A DNA stretch of 35,948 nucleotides, taken from the NCBI GenBank assembly GCA_030635145.1, contig DAOVZK010000019.1, positions 1 through 35,948 on the forward strand. The letters run 5' to 3'. Below are positions 1-8,296 of the stretch, in pieces (position 1 is the stretch's first letter; every line of letters begins with the position of its first letter). This DNA is from Planctomycetota bacterium (GTDB lineage: Bacteria > Planctomycetota > Phycisphaerae > SM23-33). Under the pieces are notes generated by a model. It searched no databases. It was not told the DNA's origin and saw only the letters and a program-made list of their open reading frames with translations. A program made the translations under genes and the position numbers.

Positions 1-124
1 GTTGCATGTTTTTTTTACAAAAAGCCCGCGGTAATTCTGGTTTTCACCCGCAGTTTTACCGACTATATATGTACAGTATGATACTAGCCCTGATAAGAGC
101 TGCTGGTTCGGAAAGGATTGGAAT

Positions 125-1969
125 ATGTGTGGAATTGTCGGATATGTCGGATTGAAGAATGCCTCAGAGATTTTGGTCGAAGGCCTCAAGCGATTGGAAT
201 ATCGCGGATATGACTCATCGGGAATTTGCGTCGCCGTCGATGGTGCGCTGACAGTCGCCAAAACCCCCGGCCGCGTCATGAATCTTGAAGATAGCATCGA
301 GGGTAATCCAATGTTCGCCGCCGGCACGATCGGCATCGCGCACACCCGCTGGGCCACTCACGGCCGCCCGACGCAGGAAAACGCCCACCCGCACACCAGC
401 ACCAACGAAAAAATCGCGTTGGTTCACAACGGGATTATCGAAAACTACTCTACGCTCAAAAAGTTTTTGCATGATAAAGGTTACGAGTTCCGCAGCGAAA
501 CCGACACGGAAGTTCTCGTGCATCTGATTTCGGAATTCTACGGCAAAGACGGCTGCGAACTGCTGGAAACGGCGGTGCAATTGGCGCTGAAAGAAGTAAC
601 CGGCACGTACGGATTGGCGGTCATCTCGGCCGACGAACCTGACAAAATCGTCGTTGCCCGCCGCGGGAGTCCGCTAATCGTAGGTGTCGGCTCCGACGAA
701 TACATCGTCGCATCCGACGCATCGGCAATCCTCGAACACACCGCCAACGTCGTCTATCTAAACGACAACGAGATGGGTGTCATCTCACGCAGCGGAATGC
801 GAACGATGACCACCGATAACATACCCATCAACAAGGAAGTGCAGCAGATCGAATGGTCGCTCGAGCAGATCGCCAAGGGCGGGTACGAGCATTTCATGCT
901 CAAGGAAATCATGGAGCAGCCCGAAAGTATCCGCAACGCCATCACCGGCCGCCTGGATATGCGCGAAATGCAAATCGTGCTCGGTGGGCTCAGCGATATC
1001 GCCCCACAGCTGGCACGGCTGCGAAGGTTGATTATCACGAGCTGCGGGACAGCGTGGCATGCGGCGCTTGTGGGCGAATTTTTGTTTGAGGAACTGGCCA
1101 AGCTCCCGACCGAGGTCGAGTACGCCAGCGAATTTCGATATCGCAATCCGATTATCGAAGAAGGCACGGCCGTCGCCGTCATATCCCAATCCGGTGAAAC
1201 CGCCGACACCCTCGCCGCCATCCGCGAAGCAAAACTCAAAGGCGCACTGACCCTCGGTGTCGTCAATGCCGTCGGGTCTACCATCGCACGCGAAACCGAC
1301 GCGGGTGTCTATCTGCACGCCGGGCCGGAAATCGGCGTGGCGTCTACGAAGGCGTTTACCTCGCAAATCACCGTCGAAATTATGATGGCCCTGATGATCG
1401 CGCGGCGAAGATATATGTCGCAGGCGACCATGGAAAATTACATGCGAGAACTGGTCTTGATCCCCGACAAAATCGAAAAGATACTCGAGCAGTCCGAGCA
1501 TATCAAGGATATCGCAGCCAAGTATATCGACCGCGAAAACTGGTTGTTTCTTGGGCGTGGATATCAATATCCCATCGCGTTGGAGGGTGCATTGAAGCTC
1601 AAGGAAATCAGCTATATCCACGCCGAGGGTCTACCCGCTGCCGAGATGAAGCACGGCCCGATCGCGCTTATCAACGACGGGATGCCGGCTGTGTTTATCG
1701 CGCCGCGTTGCGAAACCTACGACAAAATCATCGGGAACATCGAGGAAATCCGCGCTCGCTGCGGTAAAACAATTGTGGTGGCAACGGAAGGCGATACCGA
1801 AATCGAGCAATTTGCCGACCACGTAATTTACGTTCCCGACGCGCCCGTCCCATTGCAGCCGCTACTTACGGTTATTCCGCTGCAGCTGTTGGCGTACCAT
1901 GCGGCCGTGGCACGAGGATGCAACGTAGACAAACCACGTAACCTCGCAAAAAGCGTAACGGTGGAATAG
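125..1969 (+). CDS. glmS: Glutamine--fructose-6-phosphate aminotransferase (isomerizing)
   Basis: Cytosolic enzyme that makes glucosamine-6-phosphate from fructose-6-phosphate and glutamine, the entry step to UDP-GlcNAc for peptidoglycan and LPS. The 614-aa product has the usual family length. It begins MCGIVGYVG, so Cys2 is the N-terminal nucleophile once Met is removed. The glutaminase domain spans about residues 2-220, with HTRWATHG and the HNGIIENY loop. Two SIS sugar-isomerase domains follow (SCGTAWHA and SQSGETADT in the first, GRGYQYPIALEGALKLKEISYIHAE in part in the second), and the protein ends KSVTVE, the conserved C-terminus. AAGGA lies about 8 nt before the ATG. It is a single gene, convergent with the VWA gene 25 bp downstream. 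The 124 bp upstream show no glmS ribozyme that I can recognise. Confidence 0.97.
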   Translation: MCGIVGYVGLKNASEILVEGLKRLEYRGYDSSGICVAVDGALTVAKTPGRVMNLEDSIEGNPMFAAGTIGIAHTRWATHGRPTQENAHPHTSTNEKIALVHNGIIENYSTLKKFLHDKGYEFRSETDTEVLVHLISEFYGKDGCELLETAVQLALKEVTGTYGLAVISADEPDKIVVARRGSPLIVGVGSDEYIVASDASAILEHTANVVYLNDNEMGVISRSGMRTMTTDNIPINKEVQQIEWSLEQIAKGGYEHFMLKEIMEQPESIRNAITGRLDMREMQIVLGGLSDIAPQLARLRRLIITSCGTAWHAALVGEFLFEELAKLPTEVEYASEFRYRNPIIEEGTAVAVISQSGETADTLAAIREAKLKGALTLGVVNAVGSTIARETDAGVYLHAGPEIGVASTKAFTSQITVEIMMALMIARRRYMSQATMENYMRELVLIPDKIEKILEQSEHIKDIAAKYIDRENWLFLGRGYQYPIALEGALKLKEISYIHAEGLPAAEMKHGPIALINDGMPAVFIAPRCETYDKIIGNIEEIRARCGKTIVVATEGDTEIEQFADHVIYVPDAPVPLQPLLTVIPLQLLAYHAAVARGCNVDKPRNLAKSVTVE

Positions 1970-1994
1970 GCAGAGTCGGTCAGCGGAAACAGAA

Positions 1995-4586
1995 CTACAC
2001 CAAACCCGAGTGTTTTCGCAACGCCCATTCCGTGCAGAGCAAAACGATCAGGGCAATGAGTATGCTCCAGCGGAGCTGTGTCATTATGTCGACAACTGTT
2101 TCGCTGCGGTGCCTGTCGGAACGCACCGTTTCTTTGAGATTCGCCAGAAGTTTTTCCAGCTGCCACAGATGGTGAAATTCGCCGCCCCCGGCTTCGGCCA
2201 TCCGTTTTAGCAATCCGAAATTGGCAAGCACCTCCCCGGCCTCGATATCCTGAAGCGTAACCTCAAAACGATGCTCGGCCGAGAGCTCCTTACCGTCAAC
2301 AACACCCTTAATTTCAAGCCGATAAACCCCCACCTCTCGCAGCGGGGGCAAAATACCTCGCAACAAATGCTCCTGGCGATCGAAAATCACATCCTGCTTG
2401 CCCCCGTCGGGCGCGATCAGCATCGTCGTCGTCTCGAGATCGGTTATCGGTTTACCGCGCGGGTCTTCAACCCCAGCAGTAACTACAACCTCCTGCACGC
2501 CGCGTTTGAGCAGATCAAAATCATACCCCGTGCGATTCGTGTGGATCCAGATGTTACCCTTCGGGGCTGCGAGGTATAAAACCACCTGCTGCCAAAAACG
2601 CTGCTGCATTTTTTGCGTGTCCTGCTTCGACGGGGACAACACCCACCGCCACGTTGTATCAAACGCAATGCCCATCGTTCTGCCCTTACCGTAATTCTGC
2701 TGGACGATCATCGGTTCGCCCTGCTGCGTTTCGGCGATGATGGTGGCGGTCGGTTTAACACCAACGAGAAGATTCGCTCCGGGTAATGGTGGCAGCTGCG
2801 ACCATACGGCGCTGATGTCGTCGCTGCCGGGATCGAGCCGCATAAGTTCGCTTTTAGCTCCCTCCACCGACGGGAGCGGGCGAACGCTATTGCTGATCTG
2901 CTGCGTGCTGCGGGAAAGATCTACCGGCATGATGTCGGCGATGGGAGTTTTGTCCCAACCACCTGCCCCGAAACTCGAATTCCCCCCGATCATGCAAAAT
3001 CCTTTTCCGTACTCACCAACAACGCGCTTTATTATCTCGAGCTGGTTCCTGGTAAAATGCTCCGGGGAAACATCCCCGAAAATGATCGCGTGATATTTCA
3101 TCCAGTCTTTGAGCGTGTCACCGAGTTGATTCTGTGCGTTTGGCTCTTCACCGATCGGGTCTAAGATGATTCGACGGTCGATCAAAAATTCCCCGCCCCC
3201 CAAAGCCTTCGCGATATACTTGCTTTCGTAGCGGAATTTTCCCTCCACGTACAGCACACGCATTTGGTGATCCGTAACCTGCACGAGCTTCTGCATCTCT
3301 AATTTACCAGCCAGACGTGGTGGAGTTTTGCCAACAACTTCGCCACGCACGACAAGGCGATGAAATCCGGGATTGATCGGAACGTGCGAAAACTCAAACT
3401 CCTCAACAGATCGCAGTGAAGTGATCTCCCGCGTTTGGCTGCCGATTTGCTCACCGGCGAAGCTGCAAGTAACCTCAATCGTTCTGCCCTGCAACCCAAT
3501 GCACTCGACACTGGGCTTGACAAGCATCTTACCGAACGCCCGAGTTTTGTCAGGGGATCCGGTGGTTCGCACGCTGAGGGCACATGTTTCACCGATAACT
3601 TTTTCCGAACCGACACCAACTGTGTAAACACCGACACCGCGGGAGTTCATTCGCGACGCAAACTTTTCCGGAGTTATCTTCGCCGACATGTTATTGCATC
3701 CGTCGGAAATCACAACTACACTTTGCACGCTTTGGTTTGACGTCACAAAGGGATCGAAAACAGTCTGCAAGGAATCCCCAATCGCAGTCCCGCCCCCGGG
3801 AGTTGTGGAAAAAAGCGACTTCAGAAATGCCTCGTCGTTGGGACGGTACGCAGCGGCTGGTGTCGGGGAAGACGAAAACGCAAACCACTGAAGGTCGTAC
3901 TGATCTGCAAGCGAATCGAGCAGATACGAAAATCTCGTAAACCCCTGCAAGGCGGCGGCGATTCGTGTAATTGGCTCCTGATTCGCCGACAACGATTCCT
4001 GCTTGAAATTCGGCGGCATATCGCTGCGCAGCATGGACTGCGACGTATCGACACCGAACAAAACCACCGGCCGATAGGTTTCATATCGCACCGTGCGAAG
4101 AGTCGGACGCATAACCCATCCCGTAAGCAGCAAAATTATGACGATGCGCAGGGCAAGCAGAATATTTTTTTTCACACGTGGTAGCGGCGATGTGGTTTTG
4201 GCGTAGCTGCGAACGGCCCAGAGCGATGCGCAAACGGCGATGGTAACTAGCGATCCTTCACGCGGCCAGACCCAGATTAACCATCCCATGGCGGCGACGA
4301 GAGTTCCGATGCTACCGACGACAAGCCCGGTGAATCCGCGTAGATGCTTTTCCATGCGTGTCGATGCCGTCATAACCCCTAGAAATATTCCCAAAACAAC
4401 CAAGGCAGGGCCCGCGATGATGGCAACGAGAGTAATAAACGCTGCCCCGACAGGACGAACTCGCTTAAGAGCATAGCGGAAAAGTCCCACAACCTCGCGG
4501 GTCAATAACAACGCCCCGACGACCGCCAGAAACAGCGGCCAATCCGGAGGTTCAAACACCAATTTTGCCAATGAGATCAATACCAT
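1995..4586 (-). CDS. VWA-domain membrane protein with glutamine-amidotransferase-like region
   Basis: A large envelope protein of a type common in planctomycetes; function unknown. The N-terminus has several hydrophobic segments (about residues 10-155). A von Willebrand A domain follows, with a complete MIDAS: DTSQSM near residue 180, GGGTAIGDS, and the ISDG strand. The central part (QMRVLYVEGKFRYESKYI, then GKGFCMIGGNSSFGAGGW) resembles the class-I glutamine amidotransferase-like fold found in these VWA proteins, although I see no clear Cys-His-Glu triad. A last TM segment lies just before the C-terminus (LRWSILIALIVLLCTEW). The frame stays open to a TTG at 4607, but the ATG at 4586 is the more natural start; neither has a good ribosome binding site. 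It is last in the minus-strand mraZ-rsmH-LysM cluster, 82 nt after the LysM gene. Confidence 0.8.
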   Translation of the reverse strand: MVLISLAKLVFEPPDWPLFLAVVGALLLTREVVGLFRYALKRVRPVGAAFITLVAIIAGPALVVLGIFLGVMTASTRMEKHLRGFTGLVVGSIGTLVAAMGWLIWVWPREGSLVTIAVCASLWAVRSYAKTTSPLPRVKKNILLALRIVIILLLTGWVMRPTLRTVRYETYRPVVLFGVDTSQSMLRSDMPPNFKQESLSANQEPITRIAAALQGFTRFSYLLDSLADQYDLQWFAFSSSPTPAAAYRPNDEAFLKSLFSTTPGGGTAIGDSLQTVFDPFVTSNQSVQSVVVISDGCNNMSAKITPEKFASRMNSRGVGVYTVGVGSEKVIGETCALSVRTTGSPDKTRAFGKMLVKPSVECIGLQGRTIEVTCSFAGEQIGSQTREITSLRSVEEFEFSHVPINPGFHRLVVRGEVVGKTPPRLAGKLEMQKLVQVTDHQMRVLYVEGKFRYESKYIAKALGGGEFLIDRRIILDPIGEEPNAQNQLGDTLKDWMKYHAIIFGDVSPEHFTRNQLEIIKRVVGEYGKGFCMIGGNSSFGAGGWDKTPIADIMPVDLSRSTQQISNSVRPLPSVEGAKSELMRLDPGSDDISAVWSQLPPLPGANLLVGVKPTATIIAETQQGEPMIVQQNYGKGRTMGIAFDTTWRWVLSPSKQDTQKMQQRFWQQVVLYLAAPKGNIWIHTNRTGYDFDLLKRGVQEVVVTAGVEDPRGKPITDLETTTMLIAPDGGKQDVIFDRQEHLLRGILPPLREVGVYRLEIKGVVDGKELSAEHRFEVTLQDIEAGEVLANFGLLKRMAEAGGGEFHHLWQLEKLLANLKETVRSDRHRSETVVDIMTQLRWSILIALIVLLCTEWALRKHSGLV

Positions 4587-4668
4587 ATGACTAATCTCTA
4601 ATGGCAATGAGCAAAAAATGCAAGCGCGGAAAATCAGTGGCGAAGGGAATCAAAATAAACATGCGACG

Positions 4669-5520
4669 TTAATTTGCAGGTATTCGCAGCTTCATACCAA
4701 TAGCAACGTCGTTGGGGTCGTCGAGCTGATCGCGATTGGCCTCGAAAATTTTGTCGATCGAGGCACTGCTGGTGTCGCCCAAGTGTCGGCGAGCGATTTT
4801 TGTGAGGTTGTCACCGGATTTTACGACGTGAACTTTCGCCCGCGACGTGATGCCATTGCGCAGAGCCGTAACCGATGTCGTTACAGGAGCCCTGCGCGAA
4901 ACATGATCGCGAATATGCTCCAACGCCTGCCGCTGGGAAGCTCCACTCGCAGCAGCCGGTGCGGATTGACCCAGCGACGGAACCACCAGCGTCTGGCCCG
5001 GCCGAATTGCCGACGGACTCGAAAGCTTATTGCGGTTGGCTTCGTAAATTTTCCGCCACTTGGGGCCGTTGGCGCGGCCGTACTCTTTTTGGGCGATTCT
5101 AAAAAGCGTATCCCCGTCAACAACGCGATATTTTTTTGTCGCTCGCTGCGGCGTTGGAACAGCTGGCTGCGGCCGTTGGGGTTGCGGGGTTTCCGATGTT
5201 GATGCCGAATCACGTCGGTGCAAAATTGTCGCCGAATCCAACTGAGGCATATCCACGCGAGGCGTTCTCGGAGTAGCCCGCCGTAACCGCGACAAATTTA
5301 CAGCGACCGGATCCCTGACGGGCTCATTTTCTACGCGTCTTTCGCGAGCCGGAGCTTGCTGTGTGTTTTGATAGTAGGAATTATCGACCGCCGCTTGCTC
5401 TTCGCTCACCGGTTGAGTTACAGGATCGCGAAGCTCGCTGAGAATCATCCCGAACGCTATAATAAACGCCAGCCCCAGCAACAATCCTACTCGCAATTCC
5501 CATTTGGCTGAATTTTTCAT
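4669..5520 (-). CDS. Membrane-anchored protein with two LysM domains
   Basis: Likely binds peptidoglycan or another GlcNAc polymer from a single-TM anchor. The 283-aa product has an N-terminal membrane segment (VGLLLGLAFIIAFGMIL, about residues 11-27), then a Pro/Arg/Gln-rich linker to about residue 125. LysM 1 runs about 128-180 (YRVVDGDTLFRIAQKEYG, ending GQTLVVP). A second linker precedes LysM 2 at about 230-283 (VHVVKSGDNLTKIARRHLG, ending GMKLRIPAN). GGGAGG sits 6 nt before the ATG, a strong ribosome binding site. It starts 45 nt after rsmH, the place where ftsL usually sits in division clusters, and has a similar topology (short cytoplasmic tail, one TM, extracytoplasmic part), but it is not FtsL by sequence. 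A role in the cell envelope or division is inferred from position only. Confidence 0.88.
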   Translation of the reverse strand: MKNSAKWELRVGLLLGLAFIIAFGMILSELRDPVTQPVSEEQAAVDNSYYQNTQQAPARERRVENEPVRDPVAVNLSRLRRATPRTPRVDMPQLDSATILHRRDSASTSETPQPQRPQPAVPTPQRATKKYRVVDGDTLFRIAQKEYGRANGPKWRKIYEANRNKLSSPSAIRPGQTLVVPSLGQSAPAAASGASQRQALEHIRDHVSRRAPVTTSVTALRNGITSRAKVHVVKSGDNLTKIARRHLGDTSSASIDKIFEANRDQLDDPNDVAIGMKLRIPAN

Positions 5521-5565
5521 AGTCGGCCTCCCATGCCTGTTTCCAGCGATATACCTATCGCACTA

Positions 5566-6483
5566 TCACAATTTTTCAATACCACGCAACTTCGCCGAAC
5601 GACTCCGCGGATTTAAATCAATCTCGCGCTGCGTCGGAGTAATCGGTTTTTTCGTCAAAACTTTCGCCTGATTCATCGCGTTTAAGTCTGAAAACTTCTG
5701 CTTTACGCGGCGATCCTCAAGCGAATGAAAACTAATAATCCCAGCTCGCCCGCCGGGGTTAAGAATATCTATCAGGTTGTCAAGCAGGCGATCCAAAACG
5801 CCCAATTCGTCGTTAACCGCAATCCGCAGCGCCTGAAACGTTCGCGTCGCCGGATGCACACCTTTTCGCGACCGACGAACCGCCGCCGGCATCGACGAAC
5901 GAATAATTTCGCTTAACTCCCCTGTTCGCTCAATCGATTTCGTTTTTCGCTGCGCCACAATCGCTCGCGCGATACGCCTGCTGAATCGTTCGTCCCCAAA
6001 GTTATAAATCAGGTCAGCAAGTTCCTTCTCACTAACCTGGTTTACGATATCCATCGCCGTCCGTGGCGCATCTCGATCCAGCCGCATATCAAGCGGCCCG
6101 TCATTCATAAAACTAAAACCACGTTGGGGGTCATCCATCTGGTTCGACGCAAATCCGAGGTCGGCCAACACAGCGTCAACCTTTTCGACCCCGACTTCTT
6201 CGAGAACGTCTCGCACATCTGCAAAGTTCGCATGAAAAAAACGAACCTGACCCTTCTGCTTGAAAAGGGCCAGGTTTCGCTTCGCAGATATTACATTCTC
6301 AACATCAGCATCCATGCCAACGTACTGGGCATCCATGCCCGAAGCTTGTAGCAACGCCGAAGCGTGGCCGCCAAGGCCCAACGTGCAATCTAATACTATT
6401 TTGTTGTCACTCTCGACAACCGGCCGCAACAGCTCGACAACTTCGTCGAGCAAAACCGGCTTATGTTCGGTATGCTCATCCAT
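5566..6483 (-). CDS. rsmH: 16S rRNA (cytosine(1402)-N(4))-methyltransferase
   Basis: SAM-dependent RsmH (MraW), which N4-methylates C1402 of 16S rRNA in the ribosomal P site. Visible signatures are the N-terminal HKPVLLDEVVELL, the SAM-binding motif DCTLGLGGHASALL, DAVLADLGFASNQMD, the RGFSF...DMRLD segment typical of RsmH, and FHSLEDRRVKQKF near the C-terminus. From the ATG at 6483 the protein has 305 aa, normal for the family. The frame also contains a TTG at 6504 that would overlap the stop of the upstream orf79; ATG 6483 with GGAA about 9 nt upstream is preferred. It lies downstream of mraZ and orf79 in the same transcript and is followed by the LysM gene. Confidence 0.95.
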   Translation of the reverse strand: MDEHTEHKPVLLDEVVELLRPVVESDNKIVLDCTLGLGGHASALLQASGMDAQYVGMDADVENVISAKRNLALFKQKGQVRFFHANFADVRDVLEEVGVEKVDAVLADLGFASNQMDDPQRGFSFMNDGPLDMRLDRDAPRTAMDIVNQVSEKELADLIYNFGDERFSRRIARAIVAQRKTKSIERTGELSEIIRSSMPAAVRRSRKGVHPATRTFQALRIAVNDELGVLDRLLDNLIDILNPGGRAGIISFHSLEDRRVKQKFSDLNAMNQAKVLTKKPITPTQREIDLNPRSRSAKLRGIEKL

Positions 6484-6500
6484 ACCGGCGTTTCCAAAAT

Positions 6501-6740
6501 TCAAATTACCGCGGTTTCGTTTAGCAACGCCTCTGTTGCGTGCTCAGATAAATCAACCCGGCTATACTCATCTCCCAAAGCCCGAACTCGCGCCAGACGC
6601 CGTGCTAAAATCATTAGGCGCTGTCGTTGTTCGTCACCCATGTCCGCTGGGTGAGCCATTAGGCTGCGTAGTTCTGCAAAATCAGTCCGCAAGCTTCCCT
6701 GCTCGCTTTCCGACTCGCTATAACTCCGAGAGATGAGCAT
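6501..6740 (-). CDS. Small charged protein between mraZ and rsmH, function unknown
   Basis: A 79-aa Arg/Glu/Leu-rich soluble protein with predicted long helices (RQRLMILARRLARVRALGDE). No TM segment, signal peptide or Cys motif is visible, and I do not recognise the family. It is probably real: AAAGGA lies about 7 nt before the ATG, and it fits tightly between mraZ (stop 107 nt upstream) and rsmH (17 nt downstream from the preferred ATG, or overlapping it if the TTG start is used). In most bacteria mraZ is followed directly by rsmH, so an intervening gene is unusual. It might be a short regulatory or structural partner of the cluster; that is a guess. Confidence 0.6.
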   Translation of the reverse strand: MLISRSYSESESEQGSLRTDFAELRSLMAHPADMGDEQRQRLMILARRLARVRALGDEYSRVDLSEHATEALLNETAVI

Positions 6741-6847
6741 TTACGTAATCCTTTCAACCGGGCTCAGGGAACTCCATATTCCCGCGCGGGATCCTTCCCA
6801 CGCCGGCGTCCGTGCCGTTAACTGGCAATCCTTGCCAAGATCATCTA

Positions 6848-7339
6848 CTATTTGTCAAAAGTGGCGTCCGTGCCATCCATCCCGTCAGCTTCCAATGCTG
6901 ACGCCGCGTCGTACAACATGTCCTCATAAGTGGGCATGTGTTCATCAAGATATTTTTCCCACTGCTCGGTCGGCCAAACTTCAATATGATCGCCCTTGCC
7001 AACCAGCGTTACGTTTTCGATCTTCTCGATACCCGCACGCTGCAGCGATTTTTCCGGCAGCACAACTCGTCCCTGGCTGTCGGGTTTCAGCATCCGGGCC
7101 ATCGCGAAAAACAGGCTCATCTTCGAAACCTGCCGGTTCGGCAATAACGAACGCTTCATCGACGATGCCAGCCTGCGATAATAACCATCGGGATACAACC
7201 ACAAGTGCTTGTCGGGCCCCAGAACCAAATAAAACTGCTCGCCATCTTCAGGGAGCTGCTCCTCACGAAGCGCAGCACTAATCGCAAGCCTTCGCTTGGC
7301 TCCGATCGCTGTTTCATGCTCGCCTGTAAAAAATGGCAT
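6848..7339 (-). CDS. mraZ: Transcriptional regulator MraZ
   Basis: MraZ is a DNA-binding protein of the AbrB/SpoVT-like swapped-hairpin fold that binds repeats upstream of its own gene and controls the division and cell-wall cluster. This 163-aa copy has both MraZ repeats. The second carries a good DxxxR motif (LKPDSQGRVVLP). In the first the equivalent site reads ETAIGAKRRLAIS, so the Asp appears to be lost. YLVLGPDKHLWLYP and VTLVGKGDHIEVWPTEQWEKYL are typical of the family. The last 15 or so residues (GMDGTDATFDK) are a non-conserved acidic tail. The ATG is preceded by AGGA at 7 nt. It is first in the minus-strand cluster, with candidate MraZ boxes immediately upstream. Confidence 0.92.
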   Translation of the reverse strand: MPFFTGEHETAIGAKRRLAISAALREEQLPEDGEQFYLVLGPDKHLWLYPDGYYRRLASSMKRSLLPNRQVSKMSLFFAMARMLKPDSQGRVVLPEKSLQRAGIEKIENVTLVGKGDHIEVWPTEQWEKYLDEHMPTYEDMLYDAASALEADGMDGTDATFDK

Positions 7340-7363
7340 TACTAAGTCCTGTTCTCCTATCCC

Positions 7364-7398
7364 AGGGAACTTGAGGGATATTACTCCACTATTAGGGA
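7364..7398. promoter_or_regulatory. mraZ: Candidate MraZ operator (10-bp phased repeats)
   Basis: On the plus strand AGGGA occurs at 7364, 7374 and 7394, in exact 10-bp phase; the slot at 7384 holds CTCCA. E. coli MraZ is known to bind direct pentamer repeats spaced by 5 nt (10-bp period) upstream of mraZ. The position, 25-59 bp before the mraZ ATG, and the period fit autoregulation. The pentamer differs from the E. coli TGGGN, so the assignment is by analogy. Confidence 0.45.
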
Positions 7399-7399
7399 A

Positions 7400-7960
7400 T
7401 CGGCAAGTAAAAAAACTTAACTTTAATAAAAATTAGTAAAAATTTGTTAAAAAATCATTTTTTCATCCCGCAAAGCTCGCAAATATCGCACATGCCGATT
7501 TTCTTTGATTTTTCAGTGCAAATACTCGATTATTAACTTTTCAATTTTCGGCATCGTGGTTACCGCTCGCTATTTCGAGGGAATTTTTCAAGGCCGAAAC
7601 CTCAACGCCAAACTCCGTTTTAGTTATCGGACGCATTTACTTTGCGGGATTAGAAAATTTTCACGTCGGCCAATATTTAATGACATAAAACCCGTCGTTT
7701 ACTACATTTATTCAAAACACCTATTACTCTATGCACATATTTAATAACGAACAATACCATCTTAACGTACTCTCTGAAAAGCAATTACATTGTCGCCAGC
7801 GAAGTTATACACACGTTTTCCACGATTCGGTCGCTAGGGTTTTTCCCGATAAAAAGCTGGGTATTTTATGATGTTTGTTTCAAGTACCCCTCAGACGTTG
7901 CCGATTCATAGGTAGAGTAGAGAAGTAATCTTTTATGTGTGTTCTTTTGAAAGTGAGAAA
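7400..7960. other. AT-rich intergenic region between mraZ and a small ORF
   Basis: About 560 bp, strongly AT-rich, with poly-A/T runs near 7409-7460. No convincing gene: a 79-codon plus-strand frame at 7505-7744 has no ribosome binding site, and its composition (Ile, Tyr, Phe, Arg) is what translated AT-rich spacer gives. A TTATACACA 9-mer (7805-7813) followed by TTTTCCACG (7816-7824) resembles two adjacent DnaA boxes. The region must hold the divergent promoters of the mraZ cluster and of the following small ORF, but I cannot pick out a consensus promoter. Confidence 0.5.
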
Positions 7961-8003
7961 TCTGATGAGCGAAAGAGAAGACATGATTATAGGGATCGCC
8001 GTT

Positions 8004-8162
8004 ATGGATCGCCAAGAGCTGATCCAAAAGCTGCTGACGATGCGATGCGGATTTCCTATCGACTTTTCCCGCGAGTACCTCGAATCGATACCGCTCGACA
8101 ATTTGCGTCATATTGTGCTTGATGCATCTTTTCACGACGAACAGCTGCGAGAGGCGGGGTAG
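8004..8162 (+). CDS. Small conserved-looking protein, function unknown
   Basis: A 52-aa product starting MDRQELIQKLLTMRCGF and continuing with PIDFSREYLESIPLDNLRHI. The pattern (basic-acidic helix, a Cys, an aromatic/Asp turn, then an amphipathic helix) resembles short hypothetical proteins I associate with planctomycetes, but I cannot name a family. The frame is open from 7935 with further ATGs at 7965 and 7983; ATG 8004 has AGGGA 8 nt upstream and begins where the protein-like sequence starts. No TM or signal peptide. It stands alone between the mraZ spacer and rimO on the same strand. Confidence 0.5.
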   Translation: MDRQELIQKLLTMRCGFPIDFSREYLESIPLDNLRHIVLDASFHDEQLREAG

Positions 8163-8283
8163 CGTTGCGAAGGTTTATGGCGTTTTAACAGGGGGCACCA
8201 CCGTTCTTGACTATTCGCTGTGATTTTCGGCGACTAACAGACCCGTTGCAAAATTTCCGTTGGGCGTGGGGGTAATCTTGTCG

Positions 8284-8289
8284 TATCAT
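8284..8289 (+). promoter_or_regulatory. rimO: -10 box of a probable leaderless rimO transcript
   Basis: TATCAT ends 7 nt before the rimO ATG at 8297, which would put the transcription start at or next to the start codon. No Shine-Dalgarno sequence is present before this ATG. The -35 is weak (TTGGGC about 18 nt upstream). The same geometry is seen at the ECF sigma gene and ribD in this window. Confidence 0.4.
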
Positions 8290-8296
8290 CCGCGAT

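Noticed and set aside
1-124. glmS ribozyme upstream of glmS
   Set aside because: The 124 bp available show none of the ribozyme's core segments as I know them, and a normal ribosome binding site is present.
785-1621. 278-codon minus-strand frame antisense to glmS
   Set aside because: Lies wholly inside a certain glmS gene; composition is that of a shadow frame.
7505-7744. 79-codon plus-strand frame in the AT-rich gap
   Set aside because: No ribosome binding site, no domain, composition typical of translated AT-rich spacer.
7340-7960. Chromosomal replication origin
   Set aside because: Only two DnaA-like 9-mers, and no dnaA, dnaN, rpmH or gid genes nearby.
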